Source: Oceanipulchritudo coccoides (GTDB lineage: Bacteria; Verrucomicrobiota; Verrucomicrobiia; Opitutales; Oceanipulchritudinaceae). From it: a stretch of 64,000 nt of DNA. Below, in pieces: positions 1 to 9,825 of the stretch (positions within the stretch are counted from its first letter, which is position 1; each line of letters starts with the position of its first letter). The stretch covers positions 610,990 through 674,989 of the forward strand of contig NZ_JAAGNX010000002.1 of the NCBI RefSeq assembly GCF_010500615.1, written 5' to 3'. The translations under genes and the position numbers were made by a program. The notes under the pieces are model-generated. The model had not been told where the DNA came from, ran no database searches, and saw only the letters and a program-made list of their open reading frames with translations.

Positions 1-1
1 G

Positions 2-499
2 GCGGTTATTCCGGGCGGTTCCTCGGCGAAGGTCTGGCGCGCGGGAGAACGGTTTTCCGGCAAGCTGCGCAGCGGAGAGGCTTTTGACTGGGCCATCGAT
101 GATGTCCCGCTTGATTTTGACGGTCCCATGGCTGCCGGATCCATGTCCGGTTCCGGGGCGGTCATCGTGGTTGATGACAGCGTCGACATCGTGGAAGTCC
201 TTGCGAACATCAACGCCTTCTATGCGCATGAGAGTTGCGGCCAGTGCACACCGTGCCGCGAGGGCTCGCTTTGGATGAAGAAGATTACGACGCGGATGGT
301 CAATGGTGGTGCCCGGGAAGAGGATGCTGATTTGCTCGCCTCGATTGGCGACCAGATCGCCGGCCGGACAATTTGCGCCCACGGCGAGGCTTGCGCCTGG
401 CCAACACAGAGTTTTGTAGCCAAATTTCGCGACAAATTCACCGAAAAGGCAAAGGAGGATCCAGAGAAGGCCAGCAAAAGGCCGTTTCGTCTGGTGTAA
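2..499 (+). CDS. nuoF: NADH-quinone oxidoreductase subunit F, C-terminal part (5' end outside window)
   Basis: NuoF oxidises NADH in the peripheral arm of complex I through FMN and the N3 iron-sulfur cluster. The reading frame is open from the window edge, so the FMN and NADH sites lie upstream and are not visible. The visible 165 residues hold the tail of the SLBB region and then the N3 cluster motif SCGQCTPCREG, with the fourth cysteine in the later TICAHGEACAW stretch. The gene ends at TAA 497-499, and nuoG begins 25 nt later in the same direction. The start shown is simply the first full codon in frame. Identification rests on the cluster motif and on the following nuoG-N gene order. Confidence 0.95.
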   Translation, partial: AVIPGGSSAKVWRAGERFSGKLRSGEAFDWAIDDVPLDFDGPMAAGSMSGSGAVIVVDDSVDIVEVLANINAFYAHESCGQCTPCREGSLWMKKITTRMVNGGAREEDADLLASIGDQIAGRTICAHGEACAWPTQSFVAKFRDKFTEKAKEDPEKASKRPFRLV

Positions 500-524
500 G
501 CGCTAACGTGCCAAATCGCAGATC

Positions 525-2228
525 ATGAGCGAAGAAAACAAACAGGAAACGGTCACCATTTACATTGATGGCACTGCCGCCGAGGTCCCAGCCGGGTCCA
601 ATGTGGTGGATGCGGTTGAAAGCGTCGGCAAAGAGATCCCGCACTATTGCTATCACCCGAAACTTTCCGTCCCGGGGAATTGCCGCATGTGCCTTATCGA
701 GATGGGCACACCCGGACGCGATCGTGCCACGGGAGAACCGATGCTCAACGACGATGGCAGTCCCAAGATAATGTGGGTTCCAAAGCCGGTGATTGGTTGC
801 GCGACCAAGGTCTCCCCGGGCATGCACGTCCGCACGGAGTCCGAGACCGTCAAGGCCTGCCGCGAAGGGGTGATGGAATTCCTTCTCGTCAATCACCCGC
901 TCGACTGTCCGATCTGCGACCAGGCAGGGGAGTGCCGCCTGCAGGAATTTGCGACGGATTATGGCCGTGGCTACAGCCGCTTTGTCGAGCAGAAGAATGT
1001 GAAGCCCAAGCGGACCCGCCTCGGGCCACGGGTCATGCTTGATGATGAGCGCTGCATTCTTTGTTCACGGTGCATCCGCTTTTGCGAGGAAATCGCGGAG
1101 GATCCAGTCCTTGGATTCATTGATCGCGGATCCTTCTCCACGTTGACCACTTTCCCCGGTAAGCAGCTGGAAAACAATTACTCCCTGAATACGGTGGACA
1201 TCTGCCCGGTGGGAGCCCTGACCTCGACGGACTTCCGATTCAAGATGCGGGTCTGGTTCCTCAAGGAGACGCCTTCCATCGACACAGAATCAAGTGTTGG
1301 ATGTAATACGGTTGTCGGCAGTCGCGAAGGAACAATTTATCGTATCACTCCGCGCAGGAATGATAACGTCAACGATACCTGGATGCCGGACAGCGGTCGG
1401 GAGTTGTATAAAATTGTCGATTCGGACGAGCGCCTTAACCGCTATGCCATCAATGGCCGTCCTGCCAAGGCAGAGGAAGCCATTGAGGAAGCCGCCGAGC
1501 TGCTCCGCACAGACAAGGTGGCGATTGTCGCCAGCGGTCGCCTGAGTCTTGAGGAGCAATACCTCTTGACCCGGATCCGGTCCGAGCTCGGTGATTCCGT
1601 TCCGACATTTCTTGTGGGTCGCACTGCTGAAGGTGACGGCAAGCTTCTTTCGGCCGACCGGAACCCGAATGTCCGTGGGGCCCTGCTGACCGGCCTCATT
1701 GATTCATACCCTGAAGCCCGCTTGGACAAGCTGAACGCACTGGTAAAGGACGGCAGCGTGAAGACGATCCTCGCCGTGGGGGAAGACATCACCGGTTGTG
1801 GCATCGAGGCGGAAGCCCTGACGGATGCCAAGCTGCTCTACATGGGAGTCGATCACGCCAACTGCACACAATACGCTGCGGTGGAAATACCTCTCCTGAC
1901 AGTGTTTGAAAAATCAGGCACATTGGTGAACCAGCAGTTCCGGATACAGAAATTCGCGCAGGCGGTACCTGGCCCGGCCGGCGTGCTTCATGGTTTGAGT
2001 ACTTTCACACGGCTCCTCAATTGCCTGAATCGCGATGTCGTCATTGCGCCGAGTCCTTCCGCGGTCTGGAAAGAGATGCAGGCGGTCATACCGGAGCTTT
2101 CCGGTATGGAATTTGAGCGTATCCCATCGACGGGAACCCTCGTTGATGGAGCCCGTTTTGATGGAATTCCCTTTGTCGAAGAAAAGGGACTGCATTTTGA
2201 ACCGAATAACGCCTTAGCGGAGGCCTGA
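525..2228 (+). CDS. nuoG: NADH-quinone oxidoreductase subunit G (short form)
   Basis: NuoG carries iron-sulfur clusters that pass electrons from NuoF toward the quinone arm. The N-terminus is a 2Fe-2S ferredoxin fold (HYCYHP, then CRMC, then a later lone Cys). Next comes the His-Cys motif H-x3-C-x2-C-x5-C near residue 125 for cluster N5, then a 4Fe-4S site with CILCSRC and the distal DICPVG. The remainder is a reduced molybdopterin-oxidoreductase-like region without cofactor motifs that I can recognise. At 567 residues it is much shorter than the ~900-residue enterobacterial protein. It sits between nuoF and nuoH, with 4 nt before nuoH, so it is almost certainly in the same transcript. Confidence 0.96.
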   Translation: MSEENKQETVTIYIDGTAAEVPAGSNVVDAVESVGKEIPHYCYHPKLSVPGNCRMCLIEMGTPGRDRATGEPMLNDDGSPKIMWVPKPVIGCATKVSPGMHVRTESETVKACREGVMEFLLVNHPLDCPICDQAGECRLQEFATDYGRGYSRFVEQKNVKPKRTRLGPRVMLDDERCILCSRCIRFCEEIAEDPVLGFIDRGSFSTLTTFPGKQLENNYSLNTVDICPVGALTSTDFRFKMRVWFLKETPSIDTESSVGCNTVVGSREGTIYRITPRRNDNVNDTWMPDSGRELYKIVDSDERLNRYAINGRPAKAEEAIEEAAELLRTDKVAIVASGRLSLEEQYLLTRIRSELGDSVPTFLVGRTAEGDGKLLSADRNPNVRGALLTGLIDSYPEARLDKLNALVKDGSVKTILAVGEDITGCGIEAEALTDAKLLYMGVDHANCTQYAAVEIPLLTVFEKSGTLVNQQFRIQKFAQAVPGPAGVLHGLSTFTRLLNCLNRDVVIAPSPSAVWKEMQAVIPELSGMEFERIPSTGTLVDGARFDGIPFVEEKGLHFEPNNALAEA

Positions 2229-2232
2229 TAGC

Positions 2233-3324
2233 ATGGAACTGACTGAATTCGTCTGGCTCGTCACAAAAGCGCTGATCATGATCTCCGTGATCATGGGATG
2301 CGCGGCATACGCCGTGCTCCTTGAGCGGAAAGTGGCGGCTGTTATCCAGGGCCGTCCCGGTCCCAACCGGACCAAGATCCCTTTTCTGGGCAATATTCCG
2401 GTAATCGGCCCGATCATTACTCGTTTGGGTTTGTTCCAGCCAGCTGCTGACGGGCTCAAGTTCCTTTTCAAGGAAGATCCCTTCCCGAAGCATGTTAACG
2501 CCTTGTATTATCTTTTGGCCCCACTGATCGCCTTCATCCCGGCAATGACAACGATGATTGTCCTGCCGGTCGGTGTTTACACCACTGAGGCGGGTACTCT
2601 TGCCCCGATGGTTCTGGCCAATCTCGATATCGGCATCCTCTTCATTTTGGCGGTCTCCTCGCTGGGCGTTTACGGGATTATCCTTGGTGGATGGTCAGCC
2701 AACTCCAAGTACCCGTTCCTTGGTGGGATTCGTGCCTCGGCCCAGATGATTTCCTATGAGTTGGCGATGGGGCTTTCGCTTCTGCCTGTTTTCATGTGGT
2801 TTGGCGGCAGCTTGAATCTGTTCGACATTGCCCAGGGGCAAAACGAGCTCTTGTTCGGGTTTCTCCCGCAATGGACAATCGTTTACCAGCCATTGTCGGC
2901 ACTGATTTTCCTGGTCGCGCTCTTCGCGGAAACAAACCGCCTTCCTTTTGACATGCCGGAATCCGAGACAGATCTCGTGGCTGGCTACAATACAGAATAC
3001 GGTTCCTTCAAATTCGGGCTCTTCTTTGTGGGTGAATACGCCCATGTGATTGTCGGCTCAGGTGCCTTTGTCCTGCTCTTTCTGGGGGGATGGAATATTC
3101 CCTTTGTCACTTATCCGGAGGGAATCCTCGGATCCATGCTCTCAGTCAGCGTTTTCTTTTTCAAAGTTCTCGCGCTGGTCTTCTTTTTCATGTGGATCCG
3201 CTGGACTCTTCCGCGTTTCCGATATGACCAGGTCATGGCTCTCGGATGGCAGCGTTTGCTGCCCCTCGCCATCGCCAACCTTGTCTTCTACGCGATCCTG
3301 ATCGCCCTCATTGAACAATTTTAA
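2233..3324 (+). CDS. nuoH: NADH-quinone oxidoreductase subunit H
   Basis: NuoH is the membrane subunit that forms much of the quinone chamber and joins the hydrophilic arm to the proton-pumping arm. The 363-residue protein is strongly hydrophobic, with about eight to nine membrane spans. It contains the family signature ETNRLPFDMPESETDLVAGY, whose acidic residues line the quinone/E-channel region, and the early GRPGPNR loop. Length is normal for the family. It starts 4 nt after nuoG and ends 2 nt before nuoI, which indicates tight translational coupling. Confidence 0.97.
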   Translation: MELTEFVWLVTKALIMISVIMGCAAYAVLLERKVAAVIQGRPGPNRTKIPFLGNIPVIGPIITRLGLFQPAADGLKFLFKEDPFPKHVNALYYLLAPLIAFIPAMTTMIVLPVGVYTTEAGTLAPMVLANLDIGILFILAVSSLGVYGIILGGWSANSKYPFLGGIRASAQMISYELAMGLSLLPVFMWFGGSLNLFDIAQGQNELLFGFLPQWTIVYQPLSALIFLVALFAETNRLPFDMPESETDLVAGYNTEYGSFKFGLFFVGEYAHVIVGSGAFVLLFLGGWNIPFVTYPEGILGSMLSVSVFFFKVLALVFFFMWIRWTLPRFRYDQVMALGWQRLLPLAIANLVFYAILIALIEQF

Positions 3325-3326
3325 TT

Positions 3327-3869
3327 ATGGCTACCAAATTAGTTGAGCGGAAACCCCTGAGCCTTGCGGAACAAACTTATCTTCCGCAAATTGTGACTGG
3401 CCTGAAAATCACCATGAAGAACATGTTGAAGCCGCCGGTCACGCTTGAGTATCCGGAAGAGCGGCCTGAGATCCCGACCGGTTATCGTGGTGTTCCCACC
3501 CTCGTCAAGGATCCCAACGGCCGGGAAAAGTGCGTCAGCTGCCAGTTGTGCGAGTTTGTCTGTCCCCCCAAGGCCATCCGGATCACTCCGGGCGAAATCA
3601 GTGAGGAGAGTGAAAATGCCCATGTTGAGAAAGCACCGCGTGAGTTCGAGATCAACATGTTGCGCTGCATTTATTGCGGGTATTGCCAGGAAGTCTGCCC
3701 CGAAGAGGCTATTTTCCTGCAGGATATCTACTCTCTGAGCGGTTTTTCCCGTGAGGAAATGGTTTTCAAGAAAAAGAAGCTCTACGAAATTGGGGGAACG
3801 CTTCCGGATAACCATTTTAAATGGGGCAAAAAGAAGGATGCTGAGCTCTCCGGAAATCCGCACCATTAA
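3327..3869 (+). CDS. nuoI: NADH-quinone oxidoreductase subunit I
   Basis: NuoI holds clusters N6a and N6b, which relay electrons to the terminal N2 cluster. Two complete 4Fe-4S ferredoxin motifs are visible: CVSCQLCEFVCP near residue 68 and CIYCGYCQEVCP near residue 112. Each is C-x2-C-x2-C-x3-C-P. Length (180 residues) is typical. The C-terminal tail is rich in lysine and glycine. The gene follows nuoH with 2 nt between them and is followed by a 55-nt gap to nuoJ, the largest gap inside this operon. Confidence 0.97.
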   Translation: MATKLVERKPLSLAEQTYLPQIVTGLKITMKNMLKPPVTLEYPEERPEIPTGYRGVPTLVKDPNGREKCVSCQLCEFVCPPKAIRITPGEISEESENAHVEKAPREFEINMLRCIYCGYCQEVCPEEAIFLQDIYSLSGFSREEMVFKKKKLYEIGGTLPDNHFKWGKKKDAELSGNPHH

Positions 3870-3924
3870 TCACCCGTGACTTTTACCTTCCAATCAAATT
3901 TGGCGATGTTCTAATGAGCGTCCT

Positions 3925-4440
3925 GTGATCATGAGAGAACTGCTCTTTCACTTTTTTGCCGCCCTGACAATCGTGCCCGCATTTTTTGTGGCCACGAGCC
4001 GTAAGCCGGTCAACGCAGCCATGAACATGCTGGTGTCCTTTGTTGGATTGTCGGCCCTGTTTGTCATGCTCGAGACTTACTTTCTGGCGATCCTTCAGGT
4101 GCTGGTGTACGCGGGGGCCATTGTGGTCCTCTTTTTGTTCATCATCATGTTGATTGACGCCGGCAAGTCGCCCCATCCCAAGCTGATCCGTTACCTGGCC
4201 AGCCTTGCGGCTCTCGCCCTGATGGTCTTTGCAGGTTATGCGCTGGTCTTTGGCGGGGGCTCTGGCCCGTTTGCCGAAATTTCCGTTGTCGCACCGGCAA
4301 ACATGGCGCGAACTTTCGGGGTCGAATTGTTCACCCGATACCTGCTGCCCTTCCAGATAACCGGCTTCATGCTCCTGATCGCGATGGTCGGGGTCATCGT
4401 CATCAGCAAGAAAGCGGAAGCAGAAGGAGGTGCGGAATGA
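3925..4440 (+). CDS. nuoJ: NADH-quinone oxidoreductase subunit J
   Basis: NuoJ is a five-helix membrane subunit at the junction between the quinone site and the pumping arm. The protein is hydrophobic and has the family pattern [19 protein letters not shown] around residues 60-80. Two starts are possible: GTG at 3925 or ATG at 3931, two codons further on; the sequence does not settle which is used. The stop codon overlaps the nuoK start (ATGA, 4437-4440), so translation of K is probably coupled to J. Confidence 0.95.
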   Translation: MIMRELLFHFFAALTIVPAFFVATSRKPVNAAMNMLVSFVGLSALFVMLETYFLAILQVLVYAGAIVVLFLFIIMLIDAGKSPHPKLIRYLASLAALALMVFAGYALVFGGGSGPFAEISVVAPANMARTFGVELFTRYLLPFQITGFMLLIAMVGVIVISKKAEAEGGAE

Positions 4441-4757
4441 CCGTTGCCCTCGAACACTACGTCTTTGTTTCCATCCTCCTCTTTGCCATCGGCTTCTTCG
4501 GGGTTCTTTTGAGAAAGAACACACTCGTGGTTTTCATGTGCCTCGAGTTGATGCTAAGCGCCTCGATCCTGGCCCTGATCGCCTTCTCGCGCTACAATGC
4601 CACGGCGGCCAACCCGCTCATGGAGGGGAATCTGTTTGTTCTATTTATCATCGCCATTGCCGCCTGTGAAGTATCGGTCGGACTGGCGATTATCGTGACC
4701 CTCTGGCGCCGTCATCAGACGGTGGAACTGAATGAAATCAACGAGTTGAAGCACTGA
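4437..4757 (+). CDS. nuoK: NADH-quinone oxidoreductase subunit K
   Basis: NuoK is a three-helix membrane subunit related to MrpC, carrying conserved glutamates in the proton path. The 106-residue protein shows [10 protein letters not shown], with the first conserved membrane Glu, and [11 protein letters not shown], with the second. Length fits the family exactly. It overlaps nuoJ by 4 nt and shares one base with the nuoL start (4757). Confidence 0.97.
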   Translation: MTVALEHYVFVSILLFAIGFFGVLLRKNTLVVFMCLELMLSASILALIAFSRYNATAANPLMEGNLFVLFIIAIAACEVSVGLAIIVTLWRRHQTVELNEINELKH

Positions 4758-6661
4758 TGGATCTGGGAACCGTACTTTCGGGAATTTTGCTGGCACCGCT
4801 AATCGCTGCCGGCCTGATCTGGATGTTTGCCCGCCAGCGGGCCGGTCTTGCAATGGCGCTTTCGCTCGCTGCTGCAGCCACCATCCTCGGTTTGAGCGCA
4901 TGGCTTTTCTTCGGGCTTTGGAACGGTGAGGCCTACGAGGCCCAAGTCGAGTGGCTGACCCTGGGAAATTTCACGCTTTCAGTGGGCTTCCTGCTCAATG
5001 ACTTGAGCGCGCTCATGTTATTCGTGGTTTCATTCGTCGGCTTCTGGATTCACTTGTTCAGTGTCGGGTATATGACCGATGACGGTGCACGCGGACGGTT
5101 TTTCGGTGGCTTATCAATTTTCATGTTCTCGATGCTGGGGATCGTCCTCGCCAACAATCTTTTCATGATGTTCATCTTCTGGGAACTGGTCGGCTTCAGT
5201 TCCTACATGTTGATTGGCCACTACCTGAAAACACAAGAGGCCTCGGATGCATCGAAGAAGGCCTTCATCGTGAACCGGGTGGGGGACTTCGGATTCCTGA
5301 TCGGAATTATCCTCACTTTCTGGACCTTTGGTACGGTTTCTCTCAGTGAGCTGGCCGTCCAGACATCGCTCCAGCCCGAGCTGGTGACAACTCTTGGTGC
5401 GCTTCTCCTTTTCTGCGGGGTTCTCGGCAAGTCCGCGCAAATGCCGCTGCACGTCTGGTTGCCCGATGCAATGGCGGGCCCGACACCCATTTCCGCCTTG
5501 ATCCATGCCGCAACAATGGTGGCCGCCGGGGTTTATTTCCTTGGGCGTACCGTGACTCTTTTCACTCCCGAAGCACTGACTACTGTCGCCTGGGTGGGAG
5601 TTGTGACCGCAGTCTGCGCTGCAATCTGGGCCTTCGGCCAGCGCGACATCAAGAAGATCCTTGCCTATTCGACGCTGTCCCAACTCGGTTACATGGTGGC
5701 AGGCTTTGGTCTGGGAACCCTTTACGGATTGCACCACGGAGATTCAGCGACCGCACTTTACTACGGCATTGGCGCATCGATGTTCCACTTGACAACGCAT
5801 GCCTTTTTCAAGGCGCTCCTGTTCCTTGGATCCGGTTCGGTGATCCATGCCTGCCATCACGAGCAGGATATTTTCAAGATGGGTGGCCTGTACAAGAAAA
5901 TGCCTTTGACGACCCTGACCTTTGGCGCGGGCGTGATCGCGATTGCCGGAATTCCTTTTATTGCCTCAGCCTTTTTCAGTAAGGATGCGATCCTTTATGT
6001 GGCCAAGTCCACCAGCCAGCCGGCATTTATTATCCTCACGGGAACGGCGCTCCTGACCGCCCTTTACATGGGCCGACTATTTGTCATCGCCTTCCTGGGC
6101 AAGCCCAACAGCGAATCCGCGGAGCATGCCCATGAATCCTCATGGACGATGGTCCTGCCCCTTGTTGTGCTTGCGGTTTTCTCGATTGGGGGCGGCTACC
6201 TCGTCATGTATCCAGAGGCCCTCCAAGTTTTGATTGGTACCTGGGTCCCGCATCCGCACGGAGCAGACCACACCCTGATGATCATCATCTCCACGGTCGC
6301 TTCCTTCGGCGGATTGATACTTGCCCGTATCATTTACGGTGCCGGCTCAACAACGGACACCCTCGAGGCCAAGATTCCGCCGGTTTACGCATTGGCAAAG
6401 TCGCGTTTCTATTTTGACGAGATGTACAACGGCTATGTCCGGTTGATCCAGGATCGCGTGGCCAACATTATCGGCTTTTTCGATACACTTTTCATTTCCG
6501 GCATGCTTGTCCGTGGATCGGCCGGTTTGGCTGGTTTGCTTGGCATAGCAGCCCGGCGTATGCACACCGGCAGTGTCGCCACCTACGTCTGGTGGTTTTT
6601 TGCCGGCCTTGTTCTTTTCGGCGCTTATGCCGGTGGGTTTCTTGATAGGATTTTCCAATGA
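4757..6661 (+). CDS. nuoL: NADH-quinone oxidoreductase subunit L
   Basis: NuoL is the distal antiporter-like proton pump of complex I, with a long lateral helix. The 634-residue protein is polytopic. It has the Proton_antipo core, including the stretch PDAMAGPTPISALIHAATMV near residue 240 and a preceding Lys/Glu set (FWELVGFSSYMLIG near residue 140). The C-terminal part contains the expected amphipathic region before a last transmembrane helix. The final stop overlaps the nuoM start by 4 nt. Family length is about 610-650, so it is complete. Confidence 0.97.
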   Translation: MDLGTVLSGILLAPLIAAGLIWMFARQRAGLAMALSLAAAATILGLSAWLFFGLWNGEAYEAQVEWLTLGNFTLSVGFLLNDLSALMLFVVSFVGFWIHLFSVGYMTDDGARGRFFGGLSIFMFSMLGIVLANNLFMMFIFWELVGFSSYMLIGHYLKTQEASDASKKAFIVNRVGDFGFLIGIILTFWTFGTVSLSELAVQTSLQPELVTTLGALLLFCGVLGKSAQMPLHVWLPDAMAGPTPISALIHAATMVAAGVYFLGRTVTLFTPEALTTVAWVGVVTAVCAAIWAFGQRDIKKILAYSTLSQLGYMVAGFGLGTLYGLHHGDSATALYYGIGASMFHLTTHAFFKALLFLGSGSVIHACHHEQDIFKMGGLYKKMPLTTLTFGAGVIAIAGIPFIASAFFSKDAILYVAKSTSQPAFIILTGTALLTALYMGRLFVIAFLGKPNSESAEHAHESSWTMVLPLVVLAVFSIGGGYLVMYPEALQVLIGTWVPHPHGADHTLMIIISTVASFGGLILARIIYGAGSTTDTLEAKIPPVYALAKSRFYFDEMYNGYVRLIQDRVANIIGFFDTLFISGMLVRGSAGLAGLLGIAARRMHTGSVATYVWWFFAGLVLFGAYAGGFLDRIFQ

Positions 6662-8250
6662 CACAGCACTTGCCAATAGCCTCCACGGGAGGGATGTGTG
6701 ACTTTTTCCGAACCATTGGAGAGAGTTATCCGGTCCTGCATTCCTATCTGGTCATTTTTGCGATCGCGATTCCCCTGATCATGGCCCTTTCGCTGGCTGT
6801 TTCAGGCAAGCTTCCTGCAAGCGTCGTGAAAGTGAGCGGGATTCTGGGTTTTCTTGTTCCCGGTCTGATCAGTCTCTGGCTGGCGGGTGTTTACCTCTCC
6901 AGTGGTTACAACGGACTTTATGCGTTTCCTGTCATTGCCGACCTTGGGCTTGAACAATTTGGGATTCGCCTCCATCTCGGCCTCAACGGTCTGGCCCTGC
7001 CATTTTATGTCCTCTCCGGGATTGTTGGTTTGGCGGCTGGCCTTTACGCCGTGCAGAGCGGTGTTGAACGCCTGCGCCTGATGTTGATTCTTTTGCTGAT
7101 CATGCAGGCTGGCCTGATGGGGGTTTTCTCCTCGGTGGATATTCTCTTCTTCTATTTTTTCCACGAATTCGCCCTTATTCCGACCTTTGTCATGATTGCC
7201 ATCTGGGGCCGTTCCGGTCGCCGGGCGGTTGCGCTTGAAGTGACGATCTACCTCACCCTTGGTGCGATGATCACCCTGGCCGGCTTGATTGCCCTCTACA
7301 TTTTCAGTGGAGCCAGCGATTTCAACATGATTGCCCTTCGTGACGCGGTTGTTGCCGCTCCCCGGCAGGGAACAATCTTTGGCCTGTTGCTGATCGGGTT
7401 TGGTGTCCTTGTTTCCCTTTTCCCTTTTCACACCTGGGCTCCCCGGGCCTATGCGACTGCGCCTGCGCCTGCAGCAATGCTGCATGCCGGTGTGCTTAAG
7501 AAGTTCGGGCTTTATGGCTTGATCCAGATTGCCTATCCCATCCTGCCACAGGGTGTAGCTGACTGGGCACCGCTCCTTCTCATTCTGGCGCTTGGTAACG
7601 TGCTTATAATCGGTTTTGTGACCATGGCCCAGCGTGACCTGAAGTTGATGCTTGGGAATGCCTCGGTCATGCACATGGGATACGCCTTTCTCGGACTGTA
7701 CGCCTATTCGAGCATTGGTATCGGGGCCGCTGTCCTGATGCTGTTTGCGCACGGACTTTCAGTTGCCTTGCTGTTCCTCCTTGCGGATGTCGTCGAGAAA
7801 CGCGGTGGGACCTGTGACATGGAAGAAATAGGAGGACTTGGGCAGAAGGCACCGGTCCTCATGAGTTTGTTTGTTGCGGCCATGCTGGCCAGTATCGGCC
7901 TGCCGGGATTTGCCAATTTCTGGGGCGAGCTTGGAATCTTTGTTTCGCTCTTTGCCACCGCCACACCGTGGGCGCTATATCTGGCCCTGATCGGAATCCT
8001 CATTTCCGCAATTTACGGATTACGGGCAATCGCTTCCGTCTTCTTCGGAGAGGAAAAGGGCGAGCTATCCGGCGGCGACATCAGCTGGCGCGAGAAAATA
8101 CCGGCCCTCCTGTTGCTTGCATTTCTTTTACTCATCGGGATCTGGCCCAAGCTCTTGTCAGATCCTGTCAATGAAAGTGTCACCCGAACCTTTGCCGATA
8201 GTGCTCCCACGATGGTTGTCCCTTCCGGTGAGTTTTCCCTGACCAAATAA
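6658..8250 (+). CDS. nuoM: NADH-quinone oxidoreductase subunit M
   Basis: NuoM is the middle antiporter-like subunit and pumps protons. The 530-residue polytopic protein has the characteristic FHEFALIPTFVMI segment near residue 167 and the core APAPAAMLHAGVLKKFGLYG near residue 268, with the buried lysine. The chosen ATG overlaps the end of nuoL (ATGA). The first ~20 residues are unusual for the family (a Thr/Gly-rich segment containing a Cys) before the first membrane span, so a later start is possible, but no better-placed ATG with a ribosome site was evident. Confidence 0.96.
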   Translation: MTQHLPIASTGGMCDFFRTIGESYPVLHSYLVIFAIAIPLIMALSLAVSGKLPASVVKVSGILGFLVPGLISLWLAGVYLSSGYNGLYAFPVIADLGLEQFGIRLHLGLNGLALPFYVLSGIVGLAAGLYAVQSGVERLRLMLILLLIMQAGLMGVFSSVDILFFYFFHEFALIPTFVMIAIWGRSGRRAVALEVTIYLTLGAMITLAGLIALYIFSGASDFNMIALRDAVVAAPRQGTIFGLLLIGFGVLVSLFPFHTWAPRAYATAPAPAAMLHAGVLKKFGLYGLIQIAYPILPQGVADWAPLLLILALGNVLIIGFVTMAQRDLKLMLGNASVMHMGYAFLGLYAYSSIGIGAAVLMLFAHGLSVALLFLLADVVEKRGGTCDMEEIGGLGQKAPVLMSLFVAAMLASIGLPGFANFWGELGIFVSLFATATPWALYLALIGILISAIYGLRAIASVFFGEEKGELSGGDISWREKIPALLLLAFLLLIGIWPKLLSDPVNESVTRTFADSAPTMVVPSGEFSLTK

Positions 8251-8251
8251 G

Positions 8252-9766
8252 ATGGAAACTGAAACCCTTCAATCCGTTGTCAGCACCAACCAATGGGGTG
8301 CGCTCCTGCCGGAAATCATTCTTGGTTGCTTTGCCGTCCTGATCCTTTTCGTCGACTTGCTTGCACCCAGGACCCGACCTCATTTATCCAGCCTGTCCAT
8401 TCTGGCGCAATTGATTGCTGGAGCAGTCCTTATTCTGGGAATGCAGGCAAATGCGTCCCGTGATGGGGCAGAGGTTCTCTTTGCGGGCCTGATTGCCCAG
8501 GAAAGTACAGCGGACTGGATGCGCCTTTTCTTCCTGCTGTCCTCAATCATCATCACGCACTTGGGATCAGTATTCCTGAAAAAGCAGAAGTTGGCCCATG
8601 TTGAATTCTATCATCTCGTCCTGATTGTCTCAGCTGCGTTCATGCTGCTAGTGCAGACGCACCACTTTATCTCCCTTTTTGTTGTCCTCGAAACCCTGAC
8701 GGTTGGTTTCTACATCCTGGTCGCCTACAAACGCGACAGCCGCCTGTCACTCGAAGCCGGACTCAAGTATTTGATCATGGCGGCTTTCAGTTCAGGGATT
8801 TTCCTCTTCGGGGTTGCCCTCCTTTATGGAGCTGCCAGTAATCCGGCCCTCCCCATGACGGCTACCAGCCCGCTGAATTTTTCCGAGCTCACGGCCTTCA
8901 TCAGCGCCTCGAATGATTTGTTCAACAACAGCACCAACTACATGGTCCTTTTTGGATCAGTGCTCGTCCTAACCGGGATCGCTTTCAAAATCGGGGTTGT
9001 TCCATTTCAAATCTGGATTCCGGATGTCTATCAAGGCGCACCGACACCGGTGACCGCATTCCTTGCCGTCTCTTCCAAGGCCGCCGGGTTCTATCTGCTT
9101 TACCTGCTTCTGCGGGGTCCATTTGCGGCCCTTGAGCATGTCACGGTTCCCCTGCTGACCGTCATTGCCATCCTGACGCTCCTTTTCGGCAACATTGCTG
9201 CACTCGGGCAACGGAATGTGAAGCGCGTCATGGGCATGTCCGGTGTGGCGCATGCCGGTATCCTGCTTATGGGCTTGCTCGCCTCCCTGACAGTCGACTG
9301 GGCCTTTGCCGCGGTATTATTCTATCTGGTCACTTACGCCCTCGCGTCCTTTGGCGTCTTTGAGGTGATGGTCCATGTGGCAGAAAGCAACGATGCCGAC
9401 CAGGATCTCGACCTGTACGACAACCTGCTCAAGAAGGATCCCTATCTGGGCGGAATCCTCCTCATCAGCCTCGGTTCGCTGGCTGGAATCCCGCCATTGG
9501 CAGGCTTTATTGCCAAGCTATTGGTCTTTATCGCAGCGTTTCAGGCCGGGCTTTACCCTGTGCTCGGAGTAGCGCTGGCTGGGGTTGTGATTTCCATTTA
9601 CTACTACTTCGGCTGGATGCGGTCCGCCGCCATGGGAAATCCCTATCTCGCGGAGGATGCTGCCAAGGCCATTACTTCACCGGCTTTAAGCGCACGCCTG
9701 GTCATGGGCCTGCTCGCCGGGGCAACCATCCTTTTCGGATTCTACCAGGGCTTCTTCGCGTTCTAG
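8252..9766 (+). CDS. nuoN: NADH-quinone oxidoreductase subunit N
   Basis: NuoN is the antiporter-like subunit closest to the quinone arm and completes the membrane domain. The 504-residue protein has about 14 spans, the FVVLETLTVGFYILVAY segment with the conserved Glu near residue 145, and the core FKIGVVPFQIWIPDVYQGAP near residue 248. It starts one base after the nuoM stop and is the last gene of the operon. A short perfect hairpin (9766-9782) overlaps the stop codon, but no T-run follows it, so a classic intrinsic terminator is not evident. Confidence 0.96.
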   Translation: METETLQSVVSTNQWGALLPEIILGCFAVLILFVDLLAPRTRPHLSSLSILAQLIAGAVLILGMQANASRDGAEVLFAGLIAQESTADWMRLFFLLSSIIITHLGSVFLKKQKLAHVEFYHLVLIVSAAFMLLVQTHHFISLFVVLETLTVGFYILVAYKRDSRLSLEAGLKYLIMAAFSSGIFLFGVALLYGAASNPALPMTATSPLNFSELTAFISASNDLFNNSTNYMVLFGSVLVLTGIAFKIGVVPFQIWIPDVYQGAPTPVTAFLAVSSKAAGFYLLYLLLRGPFAALEHVTVPLLTVIAILTLLFGNIAALGQRNVKRVMGMSGVAHAGILLMGLLASLTVDWAFAAVLFYLVTYALASFGVFEVMVHVAESNDADQDLDLYDNLLKKDPYLGGILLISLGSLAGIPPLAGFIAKLLVFIAAFQAGLYPVLGVALAGVVISIYYYFGWMRSAAMGNPYLAEDAAKAITSPALSARLVMGLLAGATILFGFYQGFFAF

Positions 9767-9825
9767 ATCCCGGTTCGGGATCAGAGGTGGCCAGAGGGAT
9801 CTCCTTCGTTTCAGATTATACATTC

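Noticed and set aside
6802-7752. 316-aa open frame on the - strand across nuoM
   Set aside because: It is a shadow of nuoM: polar, His/Gln/Lys-rich composition, no domain, and nuoM has strong motifs.
9766-9782. Perfect 7-bp hairpin GATCCCG/CGGGATC at the nuoN stop
   Set aside because: No T-run follows on either strand and the stem includes the stop codon, so I do not call it a terminator.
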